Virus record (IMG/VR): IMGVR_UViG_3300045747_000108 | Span: 1-36,772 of that record | DNA: 36,772 nucleotides | Strand: one strand, 5' to 3' | Origin: a virus | Part shown: positions 20,221 through 28,615 of the stretch, piece after piece | Position numbering within the stretch: the stretch's first letter is position 1 | How the letters are laid out: each line of letters starts with the position of its first letter | Notes under the pieces: model-generated | What the model saw: only the letters and a program-made list of their open reading frames with translations | Databases searched by the model: none | What the model was told of the DNA's origin: nothing | Made by a program: the position numbers and the translations under genes

Positions 20221-21798
20221 ATGGCTAAAATACTCGAAGGCAATTTAATTAAAACTGCGCATAAGAAGCAGCGGTTTACGGAACAAGATGTTCAGGATAT
20301 TTCGTTATGTACTGATGATCCCCATTATTTTCTTGATCACTTCTTTCATATTCAGCATCCTACTAAAGGAAAGTTGCATTACACTGCATTCGATTACCAG
20401 CGTAGATTAATCGATAGTTATCACAACCATAGATTTAATGTAAACTTACTTCCGCGCCAGACTGGTAAAACTACAACCGCAGCCGGATATATTTTATGGT
20501 ATGCAATGTTTGTTCCGGATTCAACTATCCTAATTGCAGCACACAAATATACAGGTGCTATGGAAATTATGAATCGTATTCGTTATGCATACGAACTTTG
20601 TCCCGATCACATTCGTGCAGGAGTTACTAGTTATAACAAACAAAGTATGGAATTTGAAAACGGTAGTCGTATTGTAGCACAGACTACAACAGAAACTACT
20701 GGACGGGGTATGTCACTTTCGCTTCTATACTGCGACGAGTTTGCGTTCGTTCCGCCAAATATCGCTACAGAATTCTGGACTTCTATTTCACCTACACTTG
20801 CAACAGGTGGTAAAGCTATTATTACTAGCACTCCTAATAGTGACGAAGATCAGTTTGCACAAATTTGGAATGAAGCTAATAAAAAAGAAGACGAATTCGG
20901 AAATGAAACAATCCTCGGAAAGAACGGATTCTTTCCATTCCAAGCATTTTGGCAAGAACATCCAGATCGTAATCAAAAGTGGGCTGATGAAGAAAAAGCA
21001 CGTATCGGTGAAGAACGGTTCCGTCGAGAACACGAATGCGAATTCTTAATCTTTGACGAAACTCTTATCAATTCGATATCGTTGTTCGACCTTGTGGGCA
21101 AAGAGCCTATTATGAAAATGGGTCAAGTCCGATGGTATAAGAAAATTAACACAGATGCAACCTATATTATATCGTTAGACCCGTGTTTAGGCACCGGTGG
21201 AGACTTTGCAGGACTCGAAATTATTGAAATTCCTAGTTTAGAACAAGTTGGGGAGTGGCATCATAACACTACACCTATTCAAAAACAGGTTCGAATAATG
21301 CGGGATATTGCCAAACACATTGACGAGCAATTTACAGCAGATGGTAAGACCTCTAGCATTTACTATTCTGTAGAAAATAATACAATCGGTGAAGCTGCAC
21401 TAGTTGCAATTAGTGAACTTGGCGAAGAAACATACCCGGGATTGTTCCTAAGTGAGCCTATTAAGAAAGGGCACGCTCGTAGATTCCGCAAGGGATTTTT
21501 AACTACTCCTAAGTCTAAAATTGCAGCATGTGCAAAGCTAAAGCAATTAATCGAAAGTAAGACTTTTAAAATTTATAGCAAACCGCTAATTACGCAACTC
21601 AAAGCTTTTGTGGCAAAAGGGTTAAGTTTTGAAGCAAAAACTGGTGAACATGACGACTTAGTAGCAAGCGTACTACTTAACGTCCGTATGATTATGATGT
21701 TACAAGACTGGGATCCTGCTATATACGATAAGATGCACGAGCATGTAGGAGATGAATTGATCCTACCCTTGCCTATCTACATGTCTGGAATGGGATAA
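20221..21798 (+). CDS. 17: Large terminase subunit, gp17-like, 525 aa
   Basis: The N-terminal ATPase has Walker A LLPRQTGKT (76-84), GRGMSLS and Walker B LLYCDEF (168-174), and coupling motif ITSTPNS (201-207). The C-terminal RNase H-like nuclease has ISLDP (317-321) with D328 nearby, YYSVENN with E384, and GEHDDL with D478/D479. It pumps DNA into the prohead and cuts it. An alternative TTG start at 20206 lies inside the terminator T-run and is rejected in favour of ATG at 20221. There is no Shine-Dalgarno sequence, so translation is probably leaderless. Confidence 0.95.
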   Translation: MAKILEGNLIKTAHKKQRFTEQDVQDISLCTDDPHYFLDHFFHIQHPTKGKLHYTAFDYQRRLIDSYHNHRFNVNLLPRQTGKTTTAAGYILWYAMFVPDSTILIAAHKYTGAMEIMNRIRYAYELCPDHIRAGVTSYNKQSMEFENGSRIVAQTTTETTGRGMSLSLLYCDEFAFVPPNIATEFWTSISPTLATGGKAIITSTPNSDEDQFAQIWNEANKKEDEFGNETILGKNGFFPFQAFWQEHPDRNQKWADEEKARIGEERFRREHECEFLIFDETLINSISLFDLVGKEPIMKMGQVRWYKKINTDATYIISLDPCLGTGGDFAGLEIIEIPSLEQVGEWHHNTTPIQKQVRIMRDIAKHIDEQFTADGKTSSIYYSVENNTIGEAALVAISELGEETYPGLFLSEPIKKGHARRFRKGFLTTPKSKIAACAKLKQLIESKTFKIYSKPLITQLKAFVAKGLSFEAKTGEHDDLVASVLLNVRMIMMLQDWDPAIYDKMHEHVGDELILPLPIYMSGMG

Positions 21799-21801
21799 AT
21801 A
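21794..21801 (+). promoter_or_regulatory. Late promoter box GATAAATA (leaderless class)
   Basis: It overlaps the terminase stop (TAA at 21796-21798) and ends 5 nt before the ATG at 21807. Confidence 0.65.
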
Positions 21802-21806
21802 TAGTA

Positions 21807-23825
21807 ATGAAGCCTATAGAAATTATCGCCCAAGATTTATTCGACAAAGTACGCAGCCGTTTCTCCAACTTACAGATGGGTGATGACAATGGTGCTGTTA
21901 CAGCAAACCCTGCTGATGCAAGATTTTTTGATTTTGACTTTGTAATAGAAGGCAATAATCTAGGGCGAGTTAGCATTAGTATTAACGATACTGGTAACTT
22001 AAAAATCTTCTTTAGTCAAGGCATCACAGAAGATACCGACGAAACAACACAAGACATGTGGTTTGATTTCTTAAGAGAAATGCGCTTTTTTGCAAAACGT
22101 AGACTTATGAGATTTGACACACGCGATATTACTAAAGATAATTTGGATAAGACAGACTTCCAATATCTTGCGCAGAAACGAAGTAACGGCACACAGGAAG
22201 AAACTATGGCAGAATCTAAAATGTTTGGGAGCTCAAAGACTTCCAAAAGAAAAGTTGGCGAAACATTACTTATTGTTAGACATGATGGTAAAATCGACGA
22301 TTCAATTCCTGGCTCTCGCAGCCGTAAGATTAAGAACATCTTCATCCAGAACGCAGAAGGTGAGAGATTTAAGAGTCCGTTTGCTTGGTTGCCCTTAGGT
22401 CGTGCGTTGCAACGTCATGTATATCACGGCGGTATGCCGCATGACGATCACGGTAAAGACATCATTGAAACAGCCGCAAAGTGTTTACAGCTTGCTAGTT
22501 TTCAAAAGCATGTGCGCAACAAGACAAAGAGCATGAATCCAGATGCAATGAATATTTCAGAGCGCACAAATGCAAAACTAAAAAGTCTGCGTAATCATAT
22601 GGAATGCCTTAGTCAGCAAAAGTATTACGAATCCTGGAAAGAACAGTTCCAACCTAAGTCAGCAGATCCAGTAGTGTTAGATGATGCTACCATGGAAAGC
22701 TACAAAGATACATTTACCGTACGTGGCTTTGATGAAGGTCTTGCAGAAGCATTCCCGCTTATCCACTCGATCATGCAAGAAGAAAGCGAAATCGATCTTG
22801 AAGAATACGTGGGCGAAGCAAAAGATGAAGATATCTGCCCAGAGTGCAAAGAAAGCCCATGCGAATGTAATACTAGCGAAGGAATTAAAGAATTTGCTGC
22901 ATTTGAATCCTGGGCTCATCAGATTGCTGAAGGTACTTTGACACCCGATACAACTAACGGTCTTCAAGAATTATTAACTCAAGATTTACAATTAGGTGCG
23001 AGCGGTGAGCTCATTCAGTCATTACAAGGAATCGGTATTGATGCCGATGTTGGAGCCGAGTTGTTTGCTAGTTTAAATCAACTGGCTAAAATGAATCCGA
23101 ATGCTGATTCAGACTTAATTAAACATACGATTATGTCTTGGTTAGATCAAGCCGATCCACAAGCTGCACAAACAATTGCAGGTGCTGCTCCTGAACCGGA
23201 GCAACCACAAGAATTAGATCCTGCTCAACAACTACAGGCTGCACCTGCACCCGCACCCGAACAACCAGTTGCAGAAAGTGTTATTTCTGAACTTGCAGAC
23301 CCTGCACTTACATTAGAAATTAGAGAGCTAAGTGCGAAGATCAAACACTTAAATGATTTGTATATACAATCTAAGAAGTTTAATGATACTGGATCATTGC
23401 AAAAGATCAAGCAACTGATGGCAACGGTTGCTGCAAAGAAAGCTGCATTAATAGATAAAGTAAATGCACAAGAAAAAGATCCGGATAGTGTGTTCTTAGC
23501 TAGAGTTCGTAATCAGTTTTCCGATGAAGATACTATTGAGCCAGAAGTTAATCCAGCTGATCAAGTAATTGAGCCAGAAGAAGAGCCTGCTAAGAAAGCG
23601 ACTCCACAAGAAATTGCTAAAGCAATTGTTGGTTTTTTCGATAGAGATAAAGGCACTTGGACAAAAGGCCGACCTGGTATCGTTGCCGGCATTGTTCGTG
23701 AATTTGGTCCTGAAGCGGGCGAACTTGCTAAAAACTTTATTATGAAATTGAGCCAGGAAGCAAAAGTTGTCGGTCCAGAAGTTGCTGCTATTGCCGAAAT
23801 GAGAAAATTAGCCGGATTAAAATAA
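21807..23825 (+). CDS. Large virion structural protein, unidentified, 672 aa
   Basis: It is placed between terminase and gp32 and has its own late box. The N-terminal 100 residues are a beta/alpha domain (ARFFDFDFVIEGNNLGRVSI, then WFDFLREMRFFAKRRLMRFD). A second domain spans about 150-235 (GETLLIVRHDGKID, SPFAWLPLGRALQRHVYHGG). Then come a helical segment, a cysteine cluster CPECKESPCEC (about 348), a P/A/Q-rich linker and a C-terminal helical domain ending AEMRKLAGL. The A/P-rich linkers and multi-domain layout suit a head or core protein processed by the prohead protease, but I do not recognise the family. The TAA overlap with the box leaves no room for a Shine-Dalgarno sequence. Confidence 0.7.
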   Translation: MKPIEIIAQDLFDKVRSRFSNLQMGDDNGAVTANPADARFFDFDFVIEGNNLGRVSISINDTGNLKIFFSQGITEDTDETTQDMWFDFLREMRFFAKRRLMRFDTRDITKDNLDKTDFQYLAQKRSNGTQEETMAESKMFGSSKTSKRKVGETLLIVRHDGKIDDSIPGSRSRKIKNIFIQNAEGERFKSPFAWLPLGRALQRHVYHGGMPHDDHGKDIIETAAKCLQLASFQKHVRNKTKSMNPDAMNISERTNAKLKSLRNHMECLSQQKYYESWKEQFQPKSADPVVLDDATMESYKDTFTVRGFDEGLAEAFPLIHSIMQEESEIDLEEYVGEAKDEDICPECKESPCECNTSEGIKEFAAFESWAHQIAEGTLTPDTTNGLQELLTQDLQLGASGELIQSLQGIGIDADVGAELFASLNQLAKMNPNADSDLIKHTIMSWLDQADPQAAQTIAGAAPEPEQPQELDPAQQLQAAPAPAPEQPVAESVISELADPALTLEIRELSAKIKHLNDLYIQSKKFNDTGSLQKIKQLMATVAAKKAALIDKVNAQEKDPDSVFLARVRNQFSDEDTIEPEVNPADQVIEPEEEPAKKATPQEIAKAIVGFFDRDKGTWTKGRPGIVAGIVREFGPEAGELAKNFIMKLSQEAKVVGPEVAAIAEMRKLAGLK

Positions 23826-23855
23826 CCTAAAATAAACGCCGAATAGGCTTGCGAA

Positions 23856-23863
23856 GATAAATA
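23856..23863 (+). promoter_or_regulatory. GATAAATA box of uncertain use
   Basis: A good late-box match, but transcription from it would enter the terminator hairpin at 23863-23898 at once. It may be non-functional or produce short or antitermination-controlled transcripts into gp32. Confidence 0.3.
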
Positions 23864-23898
23864 ACTTAGCATACAATATAACGTATGCTAAGTTTTTT
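23863..23898 (+). terminator. Strong rho-independent terminator upstream of gp32
   Basis: AACTTAGCATAC (23863-23874), loop AATATAAC, GTATGCTAAGTT (23883-23894): twelve perfect pairs, then Ts to 23898. It isolates the late structural block from gp32 transcription. Confidence 0.9.
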
Positions 23899-23961
23899 CT
23901 TTATGTAGTTGCATAGAGAAAAGAGGCAAACACAAAGGCACATTTTTTAAGGAGTATTAAC

Positions 23962-24966
23962 ATGGCATCTTTGGCAGAAATTAGAGCAAAACTACAGGCA
24001 TCAAGTCAACAAAACACTGGCGGTCAAGCTGGTGGAGACAACGCGATTTTCGCACACTGGAACGCAGCAGAAGGTACAACGACTACAATTCGTTTCCTGC
24101 CTGATGCAGACCCAGCAAACACCTTCTTCTGGATTGAACGCGCAATGATTAAATTGCCATTCGCAGGAGTTAAGGGTGAAGCAAATTCCAAACCCGTAAC
24201 AGTTCAAGTACCTTGCATGGAAATGTGGGGCGAGACTTGTCCAATTCTTACCGAGGTGCGTCCTTGGTTTAAGGATAAGTCACTCGAAGAGTTGGGACGT
24301 AAGTACTGGAAGAAGCGCAGTTACTTGTTCCAAGGGTTTGTAACAGACAGTAAAATGCCTGAGGATAAGACACCAGAAAATCCAATTCGTCGATTCATTA
24401 TCGGCAGTCAGATTTTTAATCTGGTTAAGAACGCATTGATGGATAGCGAGATTGAAGAACTACCAACGGATTATGTTCGTGGGCTTGACTTCAAGATTAC
24501 TAAGACCAGCAAGGGCGGATATGCTGACTATTCTACATCAAGCTGGGCGCGTCGTGAACGTGCATTAGGCGATGCTGAAAAAGCAGCTATCGAACAATAT
24601 GGTTTGTTTGATTTGAAGAGCTTCCTACCTAAGAAGCCAGGCGAAGTTGAACTCAAGATCATGAAAGAAATGTTTGAAGCGTCGGTGGACGGTGAAGCAT
24701 TTGACATGGATCGTTGGGGCGCATACTTTAAGCCAGCTGGTATGGGTGGTAGTGGACAGTCGACAGGTTCAGCAACTCCGTCAGCAGCAAAGCCAGCAGC
24801 AAAGCCAGCAGCGCATGCAATTGACGAAGATGATGTAGCAGAAGCTGAAAAATCTTTTGCAGCACCAGTAGCTGAAGATGCTCCAAAAGCAGCCGGATCA
24901 GAAGCAAGCGATCGCGCAAAAGATATTCTACAAATGATTAAAAACCGTCAAAAGAAAGAAGGGTGA
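23962..24966 (+). CDS. 32: Single-stranded DNA-binding protein, gp32-like, 334 aa
   Basis: It has gp32 architecture: a basic N-terminal self-association segment (MASLAEIRAKLQASS), an OB-fold core with TTIRFLPDADPANTFFWIER and YWKKRSYLFQGFV, and a disordered acidic C-terminus rich in A, E and D that ends in a helical DILQMIKNRQKKEG. T4 gp32 binds zinc through H64, C77, C87 and C90. Only C85 and C93 are visible in the matching region here, so the full zinc site appears to be absent. It coats ssDNA in replication and recombination and recruits UvsY. A clear AAGGAG site precedes the ATG. The stop overlaps the GTG of the next gene. Confidence 0.92.
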   Translation: MASLAEIRAKLQASSQQNTGGQAGGDNAIFAHWNAAEGTTTTIRFLPDADPANTFFWIERAMIKLPFAGVKGEANSKPVTVQVPCMEMWGETCPILTEVRPWFKDKSLEELGRKYWKKRSYLFQGFVTDSKMPEDKTPENPIRRFIIGSQIFNLVKNALMDSEIEELPTDYVRGLDFKITKTSKGGYADYSTSSWARRERALGDAEKAAIEQYGLFDLKSFLPKKPGEVELKIMKEMFEASVDGEAFDMDRWGAYFKPAGMGGSGQSTGSATPSAAKPAAKPAAHAIDEDDVAEAEKSFAAPVAEDAPKAAGSEASDRAKDILQMIKNRQKKEG

Positions 24967-25649
24967 CTTTAGCATATCTGTATAAATGGACTCAACATAG
25001 CACACAAAAATGGTATGTTGGGTCCAGGACTGCAAAAGGTTGCTATCCTGATGATGGATATATTTGTTCTAGTTCTGTAGTTAAGCCAATGATATTATCT
25101 AATAAATCAGATTGGGTCCGAGAAGTGTTAGTCATAGGGACACCTGATTACATTGTTGAGCTCGAAACAAACTACTTAACTGCTATGGATGTTCGCAATA
25201 ACCCAATGAGTTATAACATGCACAATGGGGATTTGCGACCTAGCCCGGGCGAGTTAAATCCGATGAAAAATCCAATTATTGCAAAAAGAATGGCTGATAA
25301 ACATCGAGGAGACAAGCACTGGACACATAATTTACAGGGTAAAGACCATCCTCAAAAAGGACAGATAAGAAATTCTATTCGCGGAGACAATCATCCTAAC
25401 AAAAATCCTAAGAACGCAGAAAAAATTAGCGTGGCGTTAACTGGCATTAAACGACCTTATCAAGAGGGCGATAATAATCCAATGCGCAGACCAGAGATTG
25501 CAGCTAAGTTCAAAGGGATTAATCATTGGGTGAACAATTTAGAAAATAGAAAATCCTGTGAATATTGCGGAATAGTTGATATATCAAAGTCGAACTATAC
25601 CAGATGGCACGGGGAAAATTGTAAATTAAAAAAGGAATATCATGGGTAA
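24963..25649 (+). CDS. GIY-YIG/NUMOD-type homing endonuclease-like protein, 228 aa
   Basis: It starts with GTG overlapping the gp32 TGA. The N-terminus (LAYLYKWTQ, KWYVGSRT, then DDGYICSS) resembles the GIY-YIG strand pair and following residues of phage endonucleases. The ELETNYL helix could supply the catalytic glutamate. The middle has repeated NUMOD3-like DNA-binding motifs: GELNPMKNP (96), GDKHW (116), GKDHPQKG (126), GDNHPNKNP (141), GDNNPMRRP (169). A C-terminal zinc finger uses C199, C202, H216 and C220. Such genes are mobile and intron-free in T4-like phages. It sits between gp32 and uvsX and overlaps both. Whether it is active cannot be decided by eye. Confidence 0.75.
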   Translation: MTLAYLYKWTQHSTQKWYVGSRTAKGCYPDDGYICSSSVVKPMILSNKSDWVREVLVIGTPDYIVELETNYLTAMDVRNNPMSYNMHNGDLRPSPGELNPMKNPIIAKRMADKHRGDKHWTHNLQGKDHPQKGQIRNSIRGDNHPNKNPKNAEKISVALTGIKRPYQEGDNNPMRRPEIAAKFKGINHWVNNLENRKSCEYCGIVDISKSNYTRWHGENCKLKKEYHG

Positions 25650-26697
25650 AGCATTTGATATAAGTAAGTTTAGAAAAAGTATTACTAAATCAATTGATGG
25701 ATTAGGAATCGGCTTTAACGATCCTACTGACTGGATCTCAACTGGCAACTACGCACTAAATTATCTTATCTCGGGGGACTTCTTTAGGGGAGTTCCTCTT
25801 GGTAAGGTAACAGTGTTTGCTGGAGAGTCTGGTGCGGGCAAGTCTTATATTTGTTCAGGTAACATTATCAGACATGCACAAGAACAGGGAATTTTTGTTG
25901 TCTTAGTTGATAGCGAAAATGCACTTGACGAAAAGTGGCTAATTGATCTTGGCGTTGATACTTCAGCTGAAAAACTGTTGAAGTTGAACATGGCAATGAT
26001 TGACGATGTTGCAAAAACAATATCAGAATTCATGAAAGAATACAAAACTATGCCGCAGGACGAACGTCCAAAGGTATTATTTGTAGTTGACTCATTGGGG
26101 ATGTTGCTTACTCCGACTGATGTAAATCAATTCGAAGCAGGCGAAATGAAGGGTGATATGGGCCGTAAGCCCAAAGCACTAACTTCGCTAGTTCGCAACT
26201 GTGTAAATATGTTTGGAAGTTATAATGTAGGATTGGTATGTACTAATCACACATATGCAAGTCAGGATATGTTTGATCCAGATGATAAGATTAGCGGTGG
26301 CCAAGGATTTGTTTATGCAAGTTCAATTGTAGTTGCAATGAAAAAGTTAAAACTAAAGTTGGATGAAGATGGAAACAAAGTGACTGATGTTTTAGGTATT
26401 CGTGCAGCTTGCAAGATTATGAAAACACGTTACGCAAAGCCATTTGAAAGTGTACAGATTCAAATCCCATATTCAACAGGAATGGCGCCTACATCTGGGT
26501 TAGTTGACATGTTTGAAAAGATGAGTGTATTATCTAAGGTAGGCAACAAACTTGCTTATACTGATAAGGACACTGGAGAGATTATTGCAGAGTTTCGTAA
26601 GAATTGGACTGAAGAAAAGTTACAGTTAATTATGAAACAATGGGATGAAAAGTCGGTTCAATCGACAACTTCCGTAGAAGAACCTGAGGAGCCATGA
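25642..26697 (+). CDS. uvsX: RecA-like recombinase UvsX, 351 aa
   Basis: It has the RecA/UvsX core with Walker A GESGAGKS (61-68), the VLVDSENALDEKWL strand-helix, and Walker B VLFVVDSLGML (about 145-155). The downstream LVCTNHTYASQDMFDPDDKI and ISGGQGFVYASSIVVAM segments are diagnostic for UvsX. It forms filaments on ssDNA for strand exchange and recombination-dependent replication. An AAAAAGGAATA site lies inside the end of the endonuclease gene, which it overlaps by 8 nt. An ATGA overlap leads to the next gene. The acidic C-terminus (EEPEEP) is like other UvsX proteins. Confidence 0.95.
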   Translation: MGKAFDISKFRKSITKSIDGLGIGFNDPTDWISTGNYALNYLISGDFFRGVPLGKVTVFAGESGAGKSYICSGNIIRHAQEQGIFVVLVDSENALDEKWLIDLGVDTSAEKLLKLNMAMIDDVAKTISEFMKEYKTMPQDERPKVLFVVDSLGMLLTPTDVNQFEAGEMKGDMGRKPKALTSLVRNCVNMFGSYNVGLVCTNHTYASQDMFDPDDKISGGQGFVYASSIVVAMKKLKLKLDEDGNKVTDVLGIRAACKIMKTRYAKPFESVQIQIPYSTGMAPTSGLVDMFEKMSVLSKVGNKLAYTDKDTGEIIAEFRKNWTEEKLQLIMKQWDEKSVQSTTSVEEPEEP

Positions 26698-26930
26698 TGG
26701 ACGAGAGTTTAATTATGACAGTATGGGATATGTTCCGTGAATATATTCCCGAAAAGAATCGCGAAATGGCAGCAAATCAATACGTTGATTTTTTGCTAGG
26801 CAATGATATTAGTATCGACGACCTACAGTCGTTTACAGGGTATGATCCGCATCTTGATGATGCAATCAAAGCTGTTGCCGATGAAGATTTCGAAGACGAA
26901 GAAGACGATTACAACGAAGACGAGGATTAA
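26694..26930 (+). CDS. Small acidic hypothetical protein, 78 aa
   Basis: It starts at ATG 26694 overlapping the uvsX stop (ATGA); a second ATG at 26697 is equally possible. The N-terminal half is helical (WDMFREYIPEKNREMAANQY, VDFLLGNDISIDDLQSF). The C-terminal third is almost entirely D and E (DEDFEDEEDDYNEDED), the kind of tail that mimics DNA or contacts single-stranded-DNA-binding partners. It lies between uvsX and uvsY, so it may adjust recombination, but no family function is known to me. Confidence 0.8.
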   Translation: MMDESLIMTVWDMFREYIPEKNREMAANQYVDFLLGNDISIDDLQSFTGYDPHLDDAIKAVADEDFEDEEDDYNEDED

Positions 26931-27386
26931 ATGAGCTGGTACTCAAAAGTCAGTAGAGACATTAGTCATTTGCCTGACTGTATTGAGTACTTCTACGTCC
27001 AATTAGATGATGCTAGAAAAGAAGTCAAAGTATTTGGAAACTTAGAAAAAGCTTCTTCTCTTTTACCCGGCATTGTTGAACAGCGTTTTAACCAGCTTCA
27101 AGAAATTGAAGCTGTGTTAGAATATCTTAATATTGAGCTTAGAAGAACACGCTCAAAAGCATTCAAGAAATATCTAGAAAACTATCAACGTGCTCTCAGT
27201 TCGAGAGATTGTGAAAAGTATGTTGACGGTGAAGCTGATGTTGTTGACTTAGAAAAGATCATCAACGAATTTGCTTTACTAAGGAACCAATGGCTTGGAA
27301 TTATCAAGGCGTTGGATATTAAACAATGGCAGATGAGTAATATCATTAAATTGCGAACTGCCGGCATGGAAGATGTACATATCTAA
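26931..27386 (+). CDS. uvsY: Recombination mediator UvsY-like, 151 aa
   Basis: It directly follows the uvsX block with a GAGG site before the ATG. The size is close to T4 UvsY (137 aa) and the layout matches: an internal helix with R/K-rich ELRRTRSKAFKKYLENYQRA, a DGEADVVDLEKIINEF acidic helix, and a C-terminal helix WQMSNIIKLRTAGMED that parallels the T4 AIKHIQDMRAFEAG end. UvsY helps UvsX displace gp32 from ssDNA. Similarity is by pattern, so confidence is high but not absolute. Confidence 0.82.
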   Translation: MSWYSKVSRDISHLPDCIEYFYVQLDDARKEVKVFGNLEKASSLLPGIVEQRFNQLQEIEAVLEYLNIELRRTRSKAFKKYLENYQRALSSRDCEKYVDGEADVVDLEKIINEFALLRNQWLGIIKALDIKQWQMSNIIKLRTAGMEDVHI

Positions 27387-27391
27387 TACTC

Positions 27392-28615
27392 ATGTTTATC
27401 GAAGATTTAATAGAACTAGTAGCAGATGTTGTCCTAGTGTATACCGGTACGACTGTTCAGACAATAGATTGGTCAGGGCCCGATCGTACTATAATTGAGA
27501 GTATTGGTGTTCAGTTAACACACGGTCATGCTCTTACAGAAAAGCAAGCATACTTTGCATTAAGAACATTAACTGCAAACAAAGATAAGATTCGTCCGGT
27601 TGTTCCTAACATCAACGACGTATTAGAAAATCCGAAGTGGAAGAAACCCTTTAGAGTATTACCTAAAGTAAAAAGCATTCGTATCGAACAGCACGAGTCC
27701 CGAAAGAAAATCTTTGTTGAATTTCCGTATGATCAAGATATCATCGATTTACTTAAGAAGCGTAATAGTGACTTACATGAAATTCATCGAGGCCAATGGA
27801 GCACTGAACAGAAGCTGTGGATTTACGGTTTAACCGAACGTAATATTGCGTACATCGGGGATATATTAATTCCACGCGGATTTACAGTAACTGAAGAGTT
27901 TGCAGAGCTGTATAGTTCTGTTACTGAAATTGTTGCATCAGCTGAGAAATATTTACCAATGGTATCTTGGGTTGACGATAAGTTTGCAATTATAAATGCA
28001 CATAAGAATATTCCTCAACCAAAATCTGACGAATTAGCAGAAGTACTATTTCACGCAAAAAGCTACGGTATCGAAACATGGGATGACACTATTAGTGCAT
28101 TAATGGAAATTGCCGGGATATCTAAAGTAACTAAGCGAATCATAGCACACACAACAAGAACAAAACCGTTGTGGATAGATGATGCCGCTGTTCCTATTAA
28201 CGAGTTTTCAGATTTATTAAAATACGGCGGGCCTGCAATTGTAATTGTACCTGGGGGAAACGAACTTCCACTTTTGCAGCAATGGGTTACATTCGCAATA
28301 TCACTGGGTATAGATGTTGAGCAGATCAGTGTTATGTTTAGATTGCCCAGTGATAAAGCAGAATTTAATATGTTTGTAAAAGATGCAAGTTTAAATAATC
28401 CAGTCACAGAAAACACTCAACTTGCGTTTGTTAGTACCAAGATCACAAAGCCGTTAGTTAAGTCCGGAGTAAAATTTACCACAGTAATTAATTTAGGTTA
28501 TTACAATTATGTTCATTCTACGATGAATACAGTGGTTGATAATGCAACTAATTTAGTGTATTATAGTATGAAAGAACCAGCAAGGAACACCAGATGGCGA
28601 CAGCTAGAATTGTAA
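27392..28615 (+). CDS. Helicase-associated protein of unknown function upstream of UvsW, 407 aa
   Basis: It overlaps uvsW by 22 bp and starts 5 nt after uvsY. Residues about 94-160 (FVEFPYDQDIIDLLKK with W136 and W143, then LTERNIAYIGDIL) resemble the HARP-like substrate-recognition module found beside SNF2-type helicases. Residues about 280-390 (AIVIVPGGNELPLLQQW, then AFVSTKITK and VINLGYY) look like a RecA-like fold of a helicase C-terminal half. No Walker A or DExH motif is present, so it is not itself an ATPase of this kind. It could be an inactive helicase-like partner or loader for UvsW. This is inference. Confidence 0.7.
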   Translation: MFIEDLIELVADVVLVYTGTTVQTIDWSGPDRTIIESIGVQLTHGHALTEKQAYFALRTLTANKDKIRPVVPNINDVLENPKWKKPFRVLPKVKSIRIEQHESRKKIFVEFPYDQDIIDLLKKRNSDLHEIHRGQWSTEQKLWIYGLTERNIAYIGDILIPRGFTVTEEFAELYSSVTEIVASAEKYLPMVSWVDDKFAIINAHKNIPQPKSDELAEVLFHAKSYGIETWDDTISALMEIAGISKVTKRIIAHTTRTKPLWIDDAAVPINEFSDLLKYGGPAIVIVPGGNELPLLQQWVTFAISLGIDVEQISVMFRLPSDKAEFNMFVKDASLNNPVTENTQLAFVSTKITKPLVKSGVKFTTVINLGYYNYVHSTMNTVVDNATNLVYYSMKEPARNTRWRQLEL

